A DNA stretch of 38,205 bases from positions 81,028-119,232 of the forward strand of contig JAQTNF010000002.1 in NCBI GenBank assembly GCA_028713995.1. Reading direction: 5' to 3'. Under the pieces are notes generated by a model, which saw nothing but the letters and a program-made list of their open reading frames with translations, was not told the origin of the DNA and made no database searches. The translations under genes and the position numbers were made by a program. Below, one piece after another: positions 27,322 to 37,604 of this stretch. Position 1 is the stretch's first letter. Every line of letters begins with the position of its first letter. Origin of the DNA: Deltaproteobacteria bacterium. GTDB taxonomy: Bacteria > Myxococcota_A > Polyangia > JAAYKL01.

Positions 27322-28254
27322 ATGAACCGCGCTCGCGTGTCGATCGGACTCGTCTTATCCTGCGCCGCGGTTGCGACAGCGGCGTGCGGCGGGAAGAACG
27401 GCGCGCAGCAGGTGGACGCCGGCACGCCCTCGGCCGGCCCGGCAACGACTTTGGCGTCGGCTCGCGACGGGCGTTCCCGCACGCCAGGCCTCAAAGAGCT
27501 TGAGGCCGAAATGCAGGCGGCCCTCGCGGCGGAGGACTGGCCCAAGGCGGGCCGGCTCGCCGGTGAGGGTGTGTCCCTCGCGACCGGGCGGGGCAAGGAC
27601 GCGGACCTGGTTCGCGCCCGCTTCGTGTACGGGCAGGCCGAGGTCGCAAGGAGGACCGGGCGCCTCGAAGACGCCGGGCGGCTCTACACGGACGCCCTGG
27701 CCGCGTTCCATGTCTTCGCGGACGCCAACGGCAAGTTCCTCGTCAACCTGGCCATGGGCCAGCTCGAGGAGCAGCGCGGCGATCAGGTCTCGGCCGCGCG
27801 CCACTTCGCGGAGTCCGAGGCCATGCTGACCCAGATCACCGACCGCAAGCTGAAGGGCGTCTTCGAGGTGGAGATGGGCAGGCTCGCCGTGCGGCAGGTC
27901 AAGCACGAGGCGGCGTACCAGCGCTTCGCGAACGCTCTCAAGATCTTCGAGGCGGTTTCCGCCAAGACCGAAGAGGCCGAGACGCTCCTTGCGCTCGCCA
28001 CCGAGGAGGACGCCATGGAGCGGGGAGCCTCGTGCGCGCGCAGCCTCGAGAAGTCGCTGCGCATCTTCCGCGAGATGGGTGATCCCAAGGGAGAGGTGAG
28101 GGCGCTGCACCGTCTGGCGTCGCTCGCGGTGCGCGACAGGCAATATGGGAAGGCGCGCGGCCTCCTCGAGAAGACCGTCGAGCTCTACGAGAAGCTGGAC
28201 AACCGCAGCTCGGCCGCGGCCGTGCGGCGCGATCTGGCCGCGCTTCCGGAGTAG
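27322..28254 (+). CDS. TPR-containing lipoprotein
   Basis: The 310-residue protein has a lipoprotein signal (LVLSCAAVATAAC, lipobox cysteine Cys22), a short Ala/Pro/Thr-rich linker and a run of TPR-like helix pairs from about residue 55 to the end. Examples are AEVARRTGRLEDAGRLYTDAL, then RLASLAVRDRQYGKARGLLE. TPR lipoproteins usually scaffold envelope complexes. GGAGG at 27309-27313 supports the ATG at 27322; the longer frame upstream belongs to the antisense or overlapping gene. It lies 73 bases after the preceding exported gene, and is convergent with the next. Confidence 0.82.
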   Translation: MNRARVSIGLVLSCAAVATAACGGKNGAQQVDAGTPSAGPATTLASARDGRSRTPGLKELEAEMQAALAAEDWPKAGRLAGEGVSLATGRGKDADLVRARFVYGQAEVARRTGRLEDAGRLYTDALAAFHVFADANGKFLVNLAMGQLEEQRGDQVSAARHFAESEAMLTQITDRKLKGVFEVEMGRLAVRQVKHEAAYQRFANALKIFEAVSAKTEEAETLLALATEEDAMERGASCARSLEKSLRIFREMGDPKGEVRALHRLASLAVRDRQYGKARGLLEKTVELYEKLDNRSSAAAVRRDLAALPE

Positions 28255-28261
28255 GGGACGC

Positions 28262-28987
28262 TCAGTCGCCGAGGTTGACGGGGGCGCTCTGCTTCTGCTC
28301 GGCGTTGACCATGATGGAAACCGGTTTCACGACCGTCTTGCCGGCCTTCTTGCCCATGTCGAGGAGGATCTCGTAGCGTCCGGTCTCGAGCACGACCGGC
28401 TCGCACGTCTTTCCCTTGCCGGGCAGCTCCTTGTTGAGGGTCTCGGACTTGACCGTGAAGGACTTCTTCACGCAAGGCCCGTCCTTCTTGTTCAAGTAGG
28501 TGTGGAGCAGGGTCTCGCCGGCCGGGAAGATCTCGTCCACCTTCTTCTCCTTGCCCGTGACCTCGATGTCCTCCGCCGTGTACGTTGGCTCGCCGAACAC
28601 GGCCTTGGTCTTGAACTCGATGTTGTAGAGCCCCTGGGGCACCTCCACGGTCTCGCCGAACTTGCCGTTCTCGAGGGCCGCGGTGCCGTCGGCCTTGAGG
28701 ACCCGGTACGAGCCCTCGGGGTTTTTGTGATCGACGACCTTCAGGTTCACCGTCAGCTTCGTCGGTCCGGTGTAGGCCTCCTCGACGGGCGCCGGCTTGG
28801 TCGTGTCCTCGTCCTTGATTTCCGCCTTGCCCTCGAGGGCCGAGCAGTCCTCACCCTTTTCGCAGAGGATCGACGCGAGGTTCCCGTCGTCCTCGGCGGT
28901 CTGGGCCTTGGGGGCGCTCGACCCGCAGGCAACGAGCCCGAGGGCGCAAGGGACGATGACGGCTGTAAAAAGAAAGGTGATCTTCAT
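28262..28987 (-). CDS. Lipoprotein of unknown function with beta repeats
   Basis: The 241-residue protein has a lipoprotein signal (FLFTAVIVPCALGLVAC; lipobox LVAC), an acidic linker with two cysteines, and two beta-rich segments (about 75-165 and 165-240). These resemble each other: both have a V-P-x-G-[LR]-Y-x-[IE] type pattern (VEVPQGLYNIEFK; VLETGRYEILLD). This is typical of small envelope beta-sandwich domains found beside von Willebrand proteins in deltaproteobacteria. GGAGG lies 6 bases before the ATG at 28987. It is convergent with the TPR lipoprotein gene. Confidence 0.7.
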   Translation of the reverse strand: MKITFLFTAVIVPCALGLVACGSSAPKAQTAEDDGNLASILCEKGEDCSALEGKAEIKDEDTTKPAPVEEAYTGPTKLTVNLKVVDHKNPEGSYRVLKADGTAALENGKFGETVEVPQGLYNIEFKTKAVFGEPTYTAEDIEVTGKEKKVDEIFPAGETLLHTYLNKKDGPCVKKSFTVKSETLNKELPGKGKTCEPVVLETGRYEILLDMGKKAGKTVVKPVSIMVNAEQKQSAPVNLGD

Positions 28988-29043
28988 GTCTGCCTCCGTT
29001 GTGCATGACTCCGGCCGATGTGCTCCGACCGGTGCAGCGGCAC

Positions 29044-29052
29044 ATTCTAGCA
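29044..29052 (-). promoter_or_regulatory. Extended -10 promoter for the 28262 lipoprotein
   Basis: On the minus strand TGCTAGAAT is an extended -10 (TGn followed by TAGAAT). No good -35 is seen at 17 bases, as is usual for extended -10 sites. The distance to the start is about 55 bases. Confidence 0.45.
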
Positions 29053-29091
29053 CGGAACCGGGCTGAATTCTCCCCTTGGCATGCGTTGGCT

Positions 29092-29120
29092 TTGGCATCG
29101 GCCCTCGTCTGGTCTACAAT
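29092..29120 (+). promoter_or_regulatory. Sigma-70-type promoter of the cNMP-domain gene
   Basis: TTGGCA (29092-29097) and TACAAT (29115-29120) are spaced by exactly 17 bases, each one mismatch from consensus. It predicts a short leader of about 15 bases before the ATG at 29142. Confidence 0.65.
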
Positions 29121-29141
29121 ACGACCTCGTCCGGAGGCATG

Positions 29142-30644
29142 ATGGATCAGATGCAGGCGCGAGAGATTCTCTCCCGGCACGTCAAGGACTCCTTCGGGAA
29201 GATCGTGGAGCTCAGGGAGGTATCCGTGGTGCGGCGCGCTTGCGGCCGTGCGTGGACGGGCGATCTGTACTGCGTCACGCGCGGCGGCGAGGCGAGGGTT
29301 GGGCGGCTCGAGGTGTCGGACGAGGGCGCGATCGTGGGCGGTTTCGGCGTAGAGGACCTCATCGAGGCCCTGCGGGGGCTGGAGGTGGAGGGCGGCAGGA
29401 TCTCCATGGCCAAGGCCGAGCCGGTCCCCGGAACGAGGGCCGAGAACGACTTTTCGGGCCTCTCCTCGGGCAAAGGGGAATTCGCGGCTGATCCGGTTCC
29501 CGCAGGGGAGGAGCTCGACGGCCTCTTTAACGGCTTGGGGCAGGACGACCTGCGCGCGCGCATCGACCGCCTGCTCTCGTCGCTCTCCCGCAACGACCTG
29601 CTCGCGGCGCGCGAGCTTTTGCCGCAGCTGCTCGCGGCGGCCGAGGGTCGCGGGAAGGTGCTGTTCGAGATGGGGGAGCTCGAGCTCCGGCTCGGCGAGA
29701 TCGACCTGGCGGTGAACTACTTCGAGGCGGCGGCGCGCGAGTTCGCGGACGGCGCGGACATCGAGGCGCTCGGCCGCGTGGCCGAGAGGACCTATGCCGT
29801 GCTGGGCGCCGAGAGCTACGCGCGCAGCTCGATCAAGGCCCTCTTCGACCATGCGCGGTCGAGCCTCAAGCCCCTCGACCGGCTGCGCGGCGCCCCCATC
29901 TTCGCGGGGCTTGCCGCGGAGGAGATGTTCGAGCTCGAGGGCGGGGCCCATGACATGTTCGCCCGTCAGGGGGAGGACGTGCTCAAGGAGGGAGACCCGG
30001 CACGAAGCGCGTTTGTGGTCAGGTCCGGGCTCCTTTCCATCCGGCTCGAGGCGCCCGACGGAAGCTCGCGGGTGGTGCGCTGCTGCTACCCGGGGGCCTT
30101 CGTGGGCGAGACGAGCGTGCTCGGCAAGCCGGGCGCCACGTGCACGGCCACGGTTCGCGCCGAGTGCGCGACCACCCTGTGGAGGTTCGAAGGCGCGCGG
30201 CTGCGTCAGCTGTGCGCCGCGTCGAAGGAGGTGCGCGCTCGCGTCGAGTCGGCGCGGGTGCTGCACCACCTCGACTCGTTCTTGTCGATGAACGAGGTCA
30301 CGCTGTCCCTCGACACGCGCGTGAGGGACAGGCTGCTCGGCAGCATCGAGACCATAAGGGGCGCGGCGTTGGGGGAGGTGCTGAGCAAAGCCGGGGAGCT
30401 GCCGCGGACGGTGTACCTGGTGGCCGAGGGCACGGTGGAATCGCGCGGGCCCGGTGAGGAGACGCGCGTCTATCCGGCCGACTCCTTCGTCGGCCTGACC
30501 GACACCCTGCACGGCCTGGCCCCCGAGGGGGATCTGGTGGCCGGCGCGGATTGCCGGCTGGTGTGCTTCGAGGCGGGGGCCCTGCGGGCTCTCGCCATGG
30601 ACGCGCCGCCCGAGGTCGTGGCCGTGCTCGAGCGGCTCGAATAG
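29142..30644 (+). CDS. Protein with cyclic-nucleotide-binding-type domain and helical repeats
   Basis: The 500-residue protein has an N-terminal alpha/beta region (1-100), an acidic linker, a helical TPR-like region (about 130-235) and a cNMP_binding (Crp-like) domain at about 246-372. The motifs of the latter are EEMFELEGGAHDMFARQGEDVLKEGD, FVVRSGLLSIRL and PGAFVGETSVL. A second, more diverged copy of the same fold fills the C-terminus (about 390-500; VYLVAEGTVESRG). There is no DNA-binding helix-turn-helix. It could sense c-di-GMP, cAMP or another ligand, or be a scaffold in surface-motility or signalling complexes. The ATG at 29142 is preferred to the ATG at 29139 because GGAGG spacing is better. 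Confidence 0.8.
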   Translation: MDQMQAREILSRHVKDSFGKIVELREVSVVRRACGRAWTGDLYCVTRGGEARVGRLEVSDEGAIVGGFGVEDLIEALRGLEVEGGRISMAKAEPVPGTRAENDFSGLSSGKGEFAADPVPAGEELDGLFNGLGQDDLRARIDRLLSSLSRNDLLAARELLPQLLAAAEGRGKVLFEMGELELRLGEIDLAVNYFEAAAREFADGADIEALGRVAERTYAVLGAESYARSSIKALFDHARSSLKPLDRLRGAPIFAGLAAEEMFELEGGAHDMFARQGEDVLKEGDPARSAFVVRSGLLSIRLEAPDGSSRVVRCCYPGAFVGETSVLGKPGATCTATVRAECATTLWRFEGARLRQLCAASKEVRARVESARVLHHLDSFLSMNEVTLSLDTRVRDRLLGSIETIRGAALGEVLSKAGELPRTVYLVAEGTVESRGPGEETRVYPADSFVGLTDTLHGLAPEGDLVAGADCRLVCFEAGALRALAMDAPPEVVAVLERLE

Positions 30645-30670
30645 CGGGCGGCAAAGGGGAGAGGGACGAT

Positions 30671-31363
30671 ATGGACAGGGGAGGGCGGCCGGCTGAAGGT
30701 GTTGTCGTGTTCGACCTCGACGGCACGCTCGTCGACACGAGCGGCGACATCGTCCGCGCGGCCAACTACGTCCGCTCCGTGGAGGGGCTCATGCCTCTCA
30801 CCGACGAGGAGATCCTGGCCGCCGTGGGGCGTGGCGCGAGGTGGCTCGTGCGCGAGGTGACGGATATCGGCGAAGAGGACAAGGAGCGGCTCGACGCGCT
30901 CGTCAGCACGTACTCAGGATACTACCGCCGCCACCAGACCGAGCATTCGCGGCCCTACCCCGGTGTGGCCGAGGCCCTCGCGAGCCTTGGACGGCGCTTC
31001 GATCTGTACGTCCTGTCCAACAAGCCCAAGGAGGCGGTCGTCCGCGAGGTGACCCGCCACGGGCTCGCCCCGTTCCTGCGCGAGGTCTTCGGCGGCGGCT
31101 CCTTTGGCGGTTTGAAGCCCGATCCCTCGGGCGTGCTGCACGCGCTCGAGGCGAGCGGCGTTCCGGCCGCGCGCGGCATCATGGTCGGCGACCTGGCCAT
31201 CGACCTCGAGACCGGCATCGCCGCGGGCGTGTCCACCTGCTTCGCGGCGTGGGGCTTCTCCGAGCTTAAGGCCGACGATCCCGAGCCCACCATCCGCATC
31301 GAGTCGATCGCCGAGCTCGAGCCAAGGATCGAGGAGCTGTGGGGGTTGGGGGACGCGGTTTGA
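30671..31363 (+). CDS. HAD hydrolase, phosphoglycolate phosphatase-like
   Basis: The 230-residue protein has all four HAD motifs: FDLDGTLVD (Asp15, Asp17), LSNK, GLKPDPSG with the conserved lysine, and VGDLAIDLE. With its cap domain it matches the Gph/PGP type of phosphatases, which act on phosphoglycolate and similar sugars or sugar phosphates. Substrate not certain. GGGGAGAGGGA precedes the ATG. It follows the cNMP-domain gene after 26 bases and may be co-transcribed with it. Confidence 0.88.
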   Translation: MDRGGRPAEGVVVFDLDGTLVDTSGDIVRAANYVRSVEGLMPLTDEEILAAVGRGARWLVREVTDIGEEDKERLDALVSTYSGYYRRHQTEHSRPYPGVAEALASLGRRFDLYVLSNKPKEAVVREVTRHGLAPFLREVFGGGSFGGLKPDPSGVLHALEASGVPAARGIMVGDLAIDLETGIAAGVSTCFAAWGFSELKADDPEPTIRIESIAELEPRIEELWGLGDAV

Positions 31364-31369
31364 TCCGCG

Positions 31370-31393
31370 TGCCTGGGGCCGGAAGGCCGGGCA
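31370..31393. terminator. Hairpin between convergent phosphatase and aspS genes
   Basis: TGCC...GGCA with inner GGCC-GGAA-GGCC forms a two-part hairpin immediately after the phosphatase stop and 19 bases before the aspS stop. It has no U-tract in either direction, so termination by it alone is uncertain. Confidence 0.35.
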
Positions 31394-31412
31394 AGAATCG
31401 AGGAGTCGGAGC

Positions 31413-33197
<1,785 letters not shown>

Positions 33198-33287
33198 GTG
33201 TGTCGCTCCGTTTCGGCCGCGCCCCTCGCGCGGCAGGCACAATGGATTACACCCGGGAGGCTGCCGAGGCCAGCCCCCTCACGCGGA

Positions 33288-34922
33288 TCACGGGGTGAGG
33301 AGCAAGGCCAAGGACGGATCACCGGCGCCGAGGCGAGCGCGCCCGAGCAGCACGAGCCGCAGGAGCAGACGGCGCGTCGGATCGCCTTCTTCGGACACTA
33401 AGAGAGGACCCGCGGGCGCGACGCCCGCCGAAGGAGCGAGCACGGCCATGGCCGACGCGGCGAACGATTCCTCGGCCTCTTCGACCGCACGCGCTGCGAA
33501 CAGCGACGCTTCTTTCGCGCTCACGGGCACGCAGCGCGGTTCCCGGCCGAATGACGCACCCGCGAGCGCGGTCAGGACCGCGGACGATGCGGTGGCACCC
33601 GCGGGCAGCGGGGCGCGCGCACCGAGCGCGCCGAAGACGAACGCCGAAACCCGTTCGGCCTCGGCGAGGAGCCGGTCGGCGAACCCGACCTGCGCGAGCG
33701 AGGAGAAGGCCTCGAGCTCGTCCGGGAGGGGTTCCACGAGCGTCGCGGCCAGATCCCGGCCGTCGTCGAGGCCCGGCCAGCGTACGGGCAATTGGGCTGC
33801 AAGTCCGCGCACGACCACGGCGTGAGGTCCGTCGAGCGCGTCGCCCGGGACACCGTCTGCCCTGAGCCCGCGATCGGCGAGGACCGCGCGCGCGCGGCGC
33901 TGCATGGGGGCGAGCACGCCGAGGCCGGCCTGCAGCACGAGCCCCGCGACGACCGTGGCGAGCGTCCGTACGGCCGCGGCCGCGTCCCCTCGCGAGACAG
34001 CCTCGAGGCCGAGCGCCAGGGTGTCGCGGGCGTGTCGCACGTCTCGCGCCACTGCCGTGGGATCGCCGAGGTCGCATCCCACGCCGGTGAGGAACCGGCT
34101 CGTCATGGCCGCGAGCTCGCCTCCGAGCGTGCCGGCGCGCGCCGCAACCGCCGGATCGGAGGAGGTCTCGAAGGATGCGAGCACGCGATCCAAAAACGCG
34201 TGTCCCGCGTAGCTCCTGCCGTAGAGCACGGGCATCGGAATATCGGCCGGCAGGCGTGGCGCCGCGACCCCCGCCTCCACCATGCGCCGGACCTCGTCCG
34301 GGTCGCGCGGGGAAAGGAGCGTCAGGCCCTCCTGCCTCGTGGCGTATCCCAGGTCCGCGAGCCGGCCCTCGCGGAAGCGCCTCGCGGTCTCCTCAAGCTC
34401 GGAGGCGAAATCGTGCCGCACGCAGTCGAGCTCGCGGTGATATTCGTCGAACGGCCTCAGGAGCAGCGCCGCGATGAGCCCGCGCACCGTCTCCGAGACC
34501 AGATCCGGATCCGGGAATTCGATGTGGTAGTAGCCGTCCGCGCACGAGATGAGCTCCGAGCCCTCGGCCGCGGGCGGCTCGTCGTCCCGGCTGTCGACCA
34601 CGTGCACGCGGGCGTGGGCCTTGAAGAGGAGCGTGCGCAGCTCCGGCTCCAAGAGATCGAGCGCGAGCGAGGCGCCCTCCGCCCCGGACGCCACGAGCGG
34701 CCGCAGGAGATCCTCGAGATCGGCGATCTCCGGCGCGTCCGTCTTCCAGCATGCCATGTCCGCGAGGAGCACGATCTGCTCGCGCCCGGCTGCGCCCAGG
34801 ATGTCGAGCCGCTGCTCGTCGTCCGCCGCGCGCCACGCCCACAGGAGATCCTGGGGCGCAAGCGCGCGCACGATGGTGCCCGGGTCGTCCGCCGCGCGGA
34901 TCCGGGCCAGGACCGTGTCCAC
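33288..34922 (-). CDS. DUF6178-like protein
   Basis: The 544-residue protein matches what I recall of DUF6178: an N-terminal TVLARIRAADDPGTIVRALAPQDLLWAW, and the EQIVLLADMACWKTD segment with the Trp. The rest is Ala/Leu/Arg-rich helical, with a few beta segments. No catalytic motif is seen and function is unknown. I chose the GTG at 34922 because AGAGG lies 4 bases before it; a TTG at 34961 overlaps the stop of the upstream vWA lipoprotein by two bases. It is likely translated from the same message as that gene. Confidence 0.72.
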   Translation of the reverse strand: MDTVLARIRAADDPGTIVRALAPQDLLWAWRAADDEQRLDILGAAGREQIVLLADMACWKTDAPEIADLEDLLRPLVASGAEGASLALDLLEPELRTLLFKAHARVHVVDSRDDEPPAAEGSELISCADGYYHIEFPDPDLVSETVRGLIAALLLRPFDEYHRELDCVRHDFASELEETARRFREGRLADLGYATRQEGLTLLSPRDPDEVRRMVEAGVAAPRLPADIPMPVLYGRSYAGHAFLDRVLASFETSSDPAVAARAGTLGGELAAMTSRFLTGVGCDLGDPTAVARDVRHARDTLALGLEAVSRGDAAAAVRTLATVVAGLVLQAGLGVLAPMQRRARAVLADRGLRADGVPGDALDGPHAVVVRGLAAQLPVRWPGLDDGRDLAATLVEPLPDELEAFSSLAQVGFADRLLAEAERVSAFVFGALGARAPLPAGATASSAVLTALAGASFGREPRCVPVSAKEASLFAARAVEEAEESFAASAMAVLAPSAGVAPAGPLLVSEEGDPTRRLLLRLVLLGRARLGAGDPSLALLLTP

Positions 34923-34957
34923 GGTCGCCTCTGCTCCGATTCTGGGGAAAAGAAGGA

Positions 34958-36229
34958 TCAACCCACGGGGATGATGTCGCAGCCGAAGCCCGCGCTGACC
35001 GACGTGTACGCACCGTCCTTGAGCTTCTGGCACGCGCCGGGGCACAGCTCGATGACCGTGCAGTCCGTGATGGGCGCGGTCTTCTCGTCCGGATCGTTCT
35101 TCCAGTGCCACGAGTTGGTATCCGTGCAGTTTGGCGAGAACTTGATGTCCGCAGGATCACCGACCTTGGGCGTGCCGTACACGCGCACCTTGTCGCAGCT
35201 CTTGTCGACCTTCGGGGTGGCGTCGTCCGGGATCTTGGTCCAGTCCACCGTGAACTCGCAGGAGAGCGCCTCGCCCGTGATCTTGGCCAGGGCCTCGTTG
35301 AGCGCCGTCGCGTCGCCGGCGGGGTAGTACTTTGTCGTTCCGCCGTACTGCGCGATCTTGTTCATCACGTCCTGCCAGTCCCCCACGCTGCTGCCCACGC
35401 CGATGACGTACACCGGGATGCCCTTGTCGTGCAGCTTGATGGCGGCGTTGTAACTGCACATGTCGTCCAGGCACTGGTTCGGGATCTGGGCGTCCTTTTT
35501 TCCGGTGGCCGTGTTGAGGCACGTCGCCACGTCGCCGGCCGAGTTGCAGTTCGGCGCGCCGTCCGTGGCCACGAGGACGTAGCCCGGGAAGTCCTTGACG
35601 TCGGCCGGGAGCGAGCCGCCGGTGAGGTAGTCCATGGCCCACTTGAGCGACTGGCACAGGGGAGTCCCCCCGCACGTCCCGATCCCGTCGAGCTGCGCGG
35701 CGATGTCGTCGTACGACGAGAGGCCCATGGGCACGACCGGGTTGTTGCCGGTCTGTGCCGGCGTGCACTCGTCGGGCGAGTCCTCGTCGCCGCTGGTGCA
35801 GGAGGGCGCCGGGAACACGCCCAGGCCGAAGTTGATGAGGTCGATGTCGTCGTTGGTCTTGACCACGGTCTTGAGCGCGGTCGCCACGACCTTGGCATAG
35901 GTGTCGCTGCCGATCTTGTTTTTCGACATGGACAGCGAGCGGTCCAGCACCACCAGCATGTTGATGGGGTTGTGCTCGATAGGATAGTCCGCGGTCGCGC
36001 ACTGGCTCGTGTCCGTGTTGCCAGCGTCGCCATCCGAATCTCCGTCGCCGTCTCCGTCGCCGTCCCCGTCCGCGTCGGAATCGGTATCCGAGTCCGCGTC
36101 CGTGTCACCATCCGTGCCGCTGTCCGTGTCAGAGCCGAGGTTGATGGGGCTTTCGCCCGATCCCCCGCAGCTCCAAGTGCCGAAACCCAGGCTCACGATT
36201 GCCACCAACCCGAAGAAAATTCTCCACAT
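34958..36229 (-). CDS. von Willebrand A-domain lipoprotein
   Basis: The 423-residue protein has a lipoprotein signal (FFGLVAIVSLGFGTWSC, Cys21) and an Asp/Gly/Thr/Ser-rich linker (about 30-75, long runs of DGDGD). The vWA domain (about 85-310) has the MIDAS motif DRSLS (Asp96, Ser98, Ser100), followed by a Thr and an Asp in the usual later positions (GGTP; ATDGAP). Several Cys pairs are spread through it, and a C-terminal beta region is Cys-rich. It is probably surface-exposed, binding a protein ligand through a metal ion. The linker resembles that of the EGF-repeat lipoprotein. GAGG lies about 10 bases before the ATG. It is divergent from the NamZ gene; the 150-base gap has an AT-rich core (36330-36345) that probably holds promoters. 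Confidence 0.88.
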   Translation of the reverse strand: MWRIFFGLVAIVSLGFGTWSCGGSGESPINLGSDTDSGTDGDTDADSDTDSDADGDGDGDGDGDSDGDAGNTDTSQCATADYPIEHNPINMLVVLDRSLSMSKNKIGSDTYAKVVATALKTVVKTNDDIDLINFGLGVFPAPSCTSGDEDSPDECTPAQTGNNPVVPMGLSSYDDIAAQLDGIGTCGGTPLCQSLKWAMDYLTGGSLPADVKDFPGYVLVATDGAPNCNSAGDVATCLNTATGKKDAQIPNQCLDDMCSYNAAIKLHDKGIPVYVIGVGSSVGDWQDVMNKIAQYGGTTKYYPAGDATALNEALAKITGEALSCEFTVDWTKIPDDATPKVDKSCDKVRVYGTPKVGDPADIKFSPNCTDTNSWHWKNDPDEKTAPITDCTVIELCPGACQKLKDGAYTSVSAGFGCDIIPVG

Positions 36230-36379
36230 GCTCTGACCTCTCTTTCGAACGTTGGCGCCTTTCCCTTTGATCTCGCGTATCGCGGTGGGGTCGGCGGCTC
36301 GTCATAACCTGTCTTTTAGAGTACCCTTTTCACTATATATTACGATTCGACGGCGCAAAAGCGAATCCAAGGTGAAAAA

Positions 36380-37558
36380 ATGGCGCGAGTTGTTACGGGC
36401 CTCGAACGATTGCTCGTGGACCGGCGGAACCTGGTAGCCGGTCGCCGCGTGGGGCTTGTGGCCCATCCGGCGAGCACCACATCCGGGCTGACGCATGCGC
36501 TCGACGTGCTGCTTGAGGCCGGTGCCGAGGTGGAGATCCTTTTCGGGCCGGAGCACGGTTTCGCGGGCGAGGCCCAGGATATGGAGCCGGTCGACGGCGT
36601 GCGGCACGGTCCCCGTGGTCTGCCGCTCCGAAGCCTGTACGGTTGTGTGGAGTCCAGCTTGGCCCCCCGCGGGGAGGATTTGGCCGGTCTCGAGGCCCTG
36701 GTGGTGGACCTGTTCGACGTGGGCTCGCGCTACTACACGTTCGCGTGGACCGCTGTCCTGTGCCTGCGCGCCTGTCACGCGGCCGGCGTGCGGCTCGTGG
36801 CCCTCGACCGGCCCAATCCGCTCGGCGGCGCGGCCGTGGAGGGCGCTCCGCAAGAGCCGAGCCTTTGCTCGTTCGTGGGCCTCCTGCCCGTGTCCAACCG
36901 CCATGGCCTGACCCTCGCCGAATTGCTCGCGCTCGCGGCCCGCGCGGACGGCACCGCGGACGCCCTCGAGATCGTGCCCATGCTGGGCTGGCGCCGCGAG
37001 ATGCTTTTTGCGGATACGGACCTGCCGTGGGTCATGCCGTCGCCCAACATGCCCGCCTTCGATACGGCGCTCGTGTACCCGGGCCAATGCCTGCTCGAGG
37101 GCACGTGGGCGTCCGAGGGCCGCGGCACGACCCGACCGTTCGAGATCTTCGGCGCGCCGGGCGTGGACGGGGTGGCGCTCGCCGCGCGACTCGGCCGCAT
37201 GGGCTTGCGGGGCGCGCGCTTTCGGCCCCTTGCCTTCAAGCCGTCGTTCCAGAAGCACACGGGCGAGCTCTGCGGCGGCGTGCAGATCCACGTGGAAGAT
37301 GCGCGGGCGTTTCTGCCCTACCGCACCGGCGTGGCCGCCCTGCTCGCGCTCAAGGCCGAGGCCGGGGATCGCTTCGCGTGGCGCGTCGCGCCGTACGAGT
37401 TCGTTTCCGGGGCGCCGGCCGTCGATCTGCTCGCGGGCACGCCTCTCGTGCGCGAGGCCGTGGAGAGCGGCGCAAGCATCGACGAGGTGGCCGCCACTTG
37501 GGCCGCGGGCGAGCGGGCTTTCGACGAAGCGAGGCGGGAGTTCTTCCTGTATGCGTAG
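36380..37558 (+). CDS. namZ: NamZ/DUF1343-family exo-beta-N-acetylmuramidase-like protein
   Basis: The 392-residue protein shows the DUF1343 signatures: FGPEHGF at 55-61 (Glu58, His59), DVGSRYYTF, DRPNPLGG, and the YPGQCLLEGTWASEGRGTTRPFE stretch opening at about 236. The family includes NamZ, which releases terminal MurNAc from peptidoglycan fragments. Unlike exported members, it has no signal peptide, so it may act in the cytoplasm on recycled muropeptides. AAGGTGAAAAA precedes the ATG. The protein ends 46 bases before the convergent BIG2 gene. Confidence 0.88.
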   Translation: MARVVTGLERLLVDRRNLVAGRRVGLVAHPASTTSGLTHALDVLLEAGAEVEILFGPEHGFAGEAQDMEPVDGVRHGPRGLPLRSLYGCVESSLAPRGEDLAGLEALVVDLFDVGSRYYTFAWTAVLCLRACHAAGVRLVALDRPNPLGGAAVEGAPQEPSLCSFVGLLPVSNRHGLTLAELLALAARADGTADALEIVPMLGWRREMLFADTDLPWVMPSPNMPAFDTALVYPGQCLLEGTWASEGRGTTRPFEIFGAPGVDGVALAARLGRMGLRGARFRPLAFKPSFQKHTGELCGGVQIHVEDARAFLPYRTGVAALLALKAEAGDRFAWRVAPYEFVSGAPAVDLLAGTPLVREAVESGASIDEVAATWAAGERAFDEARREFFLYA

Positions 37559-37604
37559 GGGTTGCCTGGGACGCTGAACGCGGAGCGGAATTCGGGGAGG
37601 ACGG

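Noticed and set aside
36336-36341. TATATT as -10 for the NamZ gene
   Set aside because: No -35 was found at suitable spacing, so it is not listed as a promoter.
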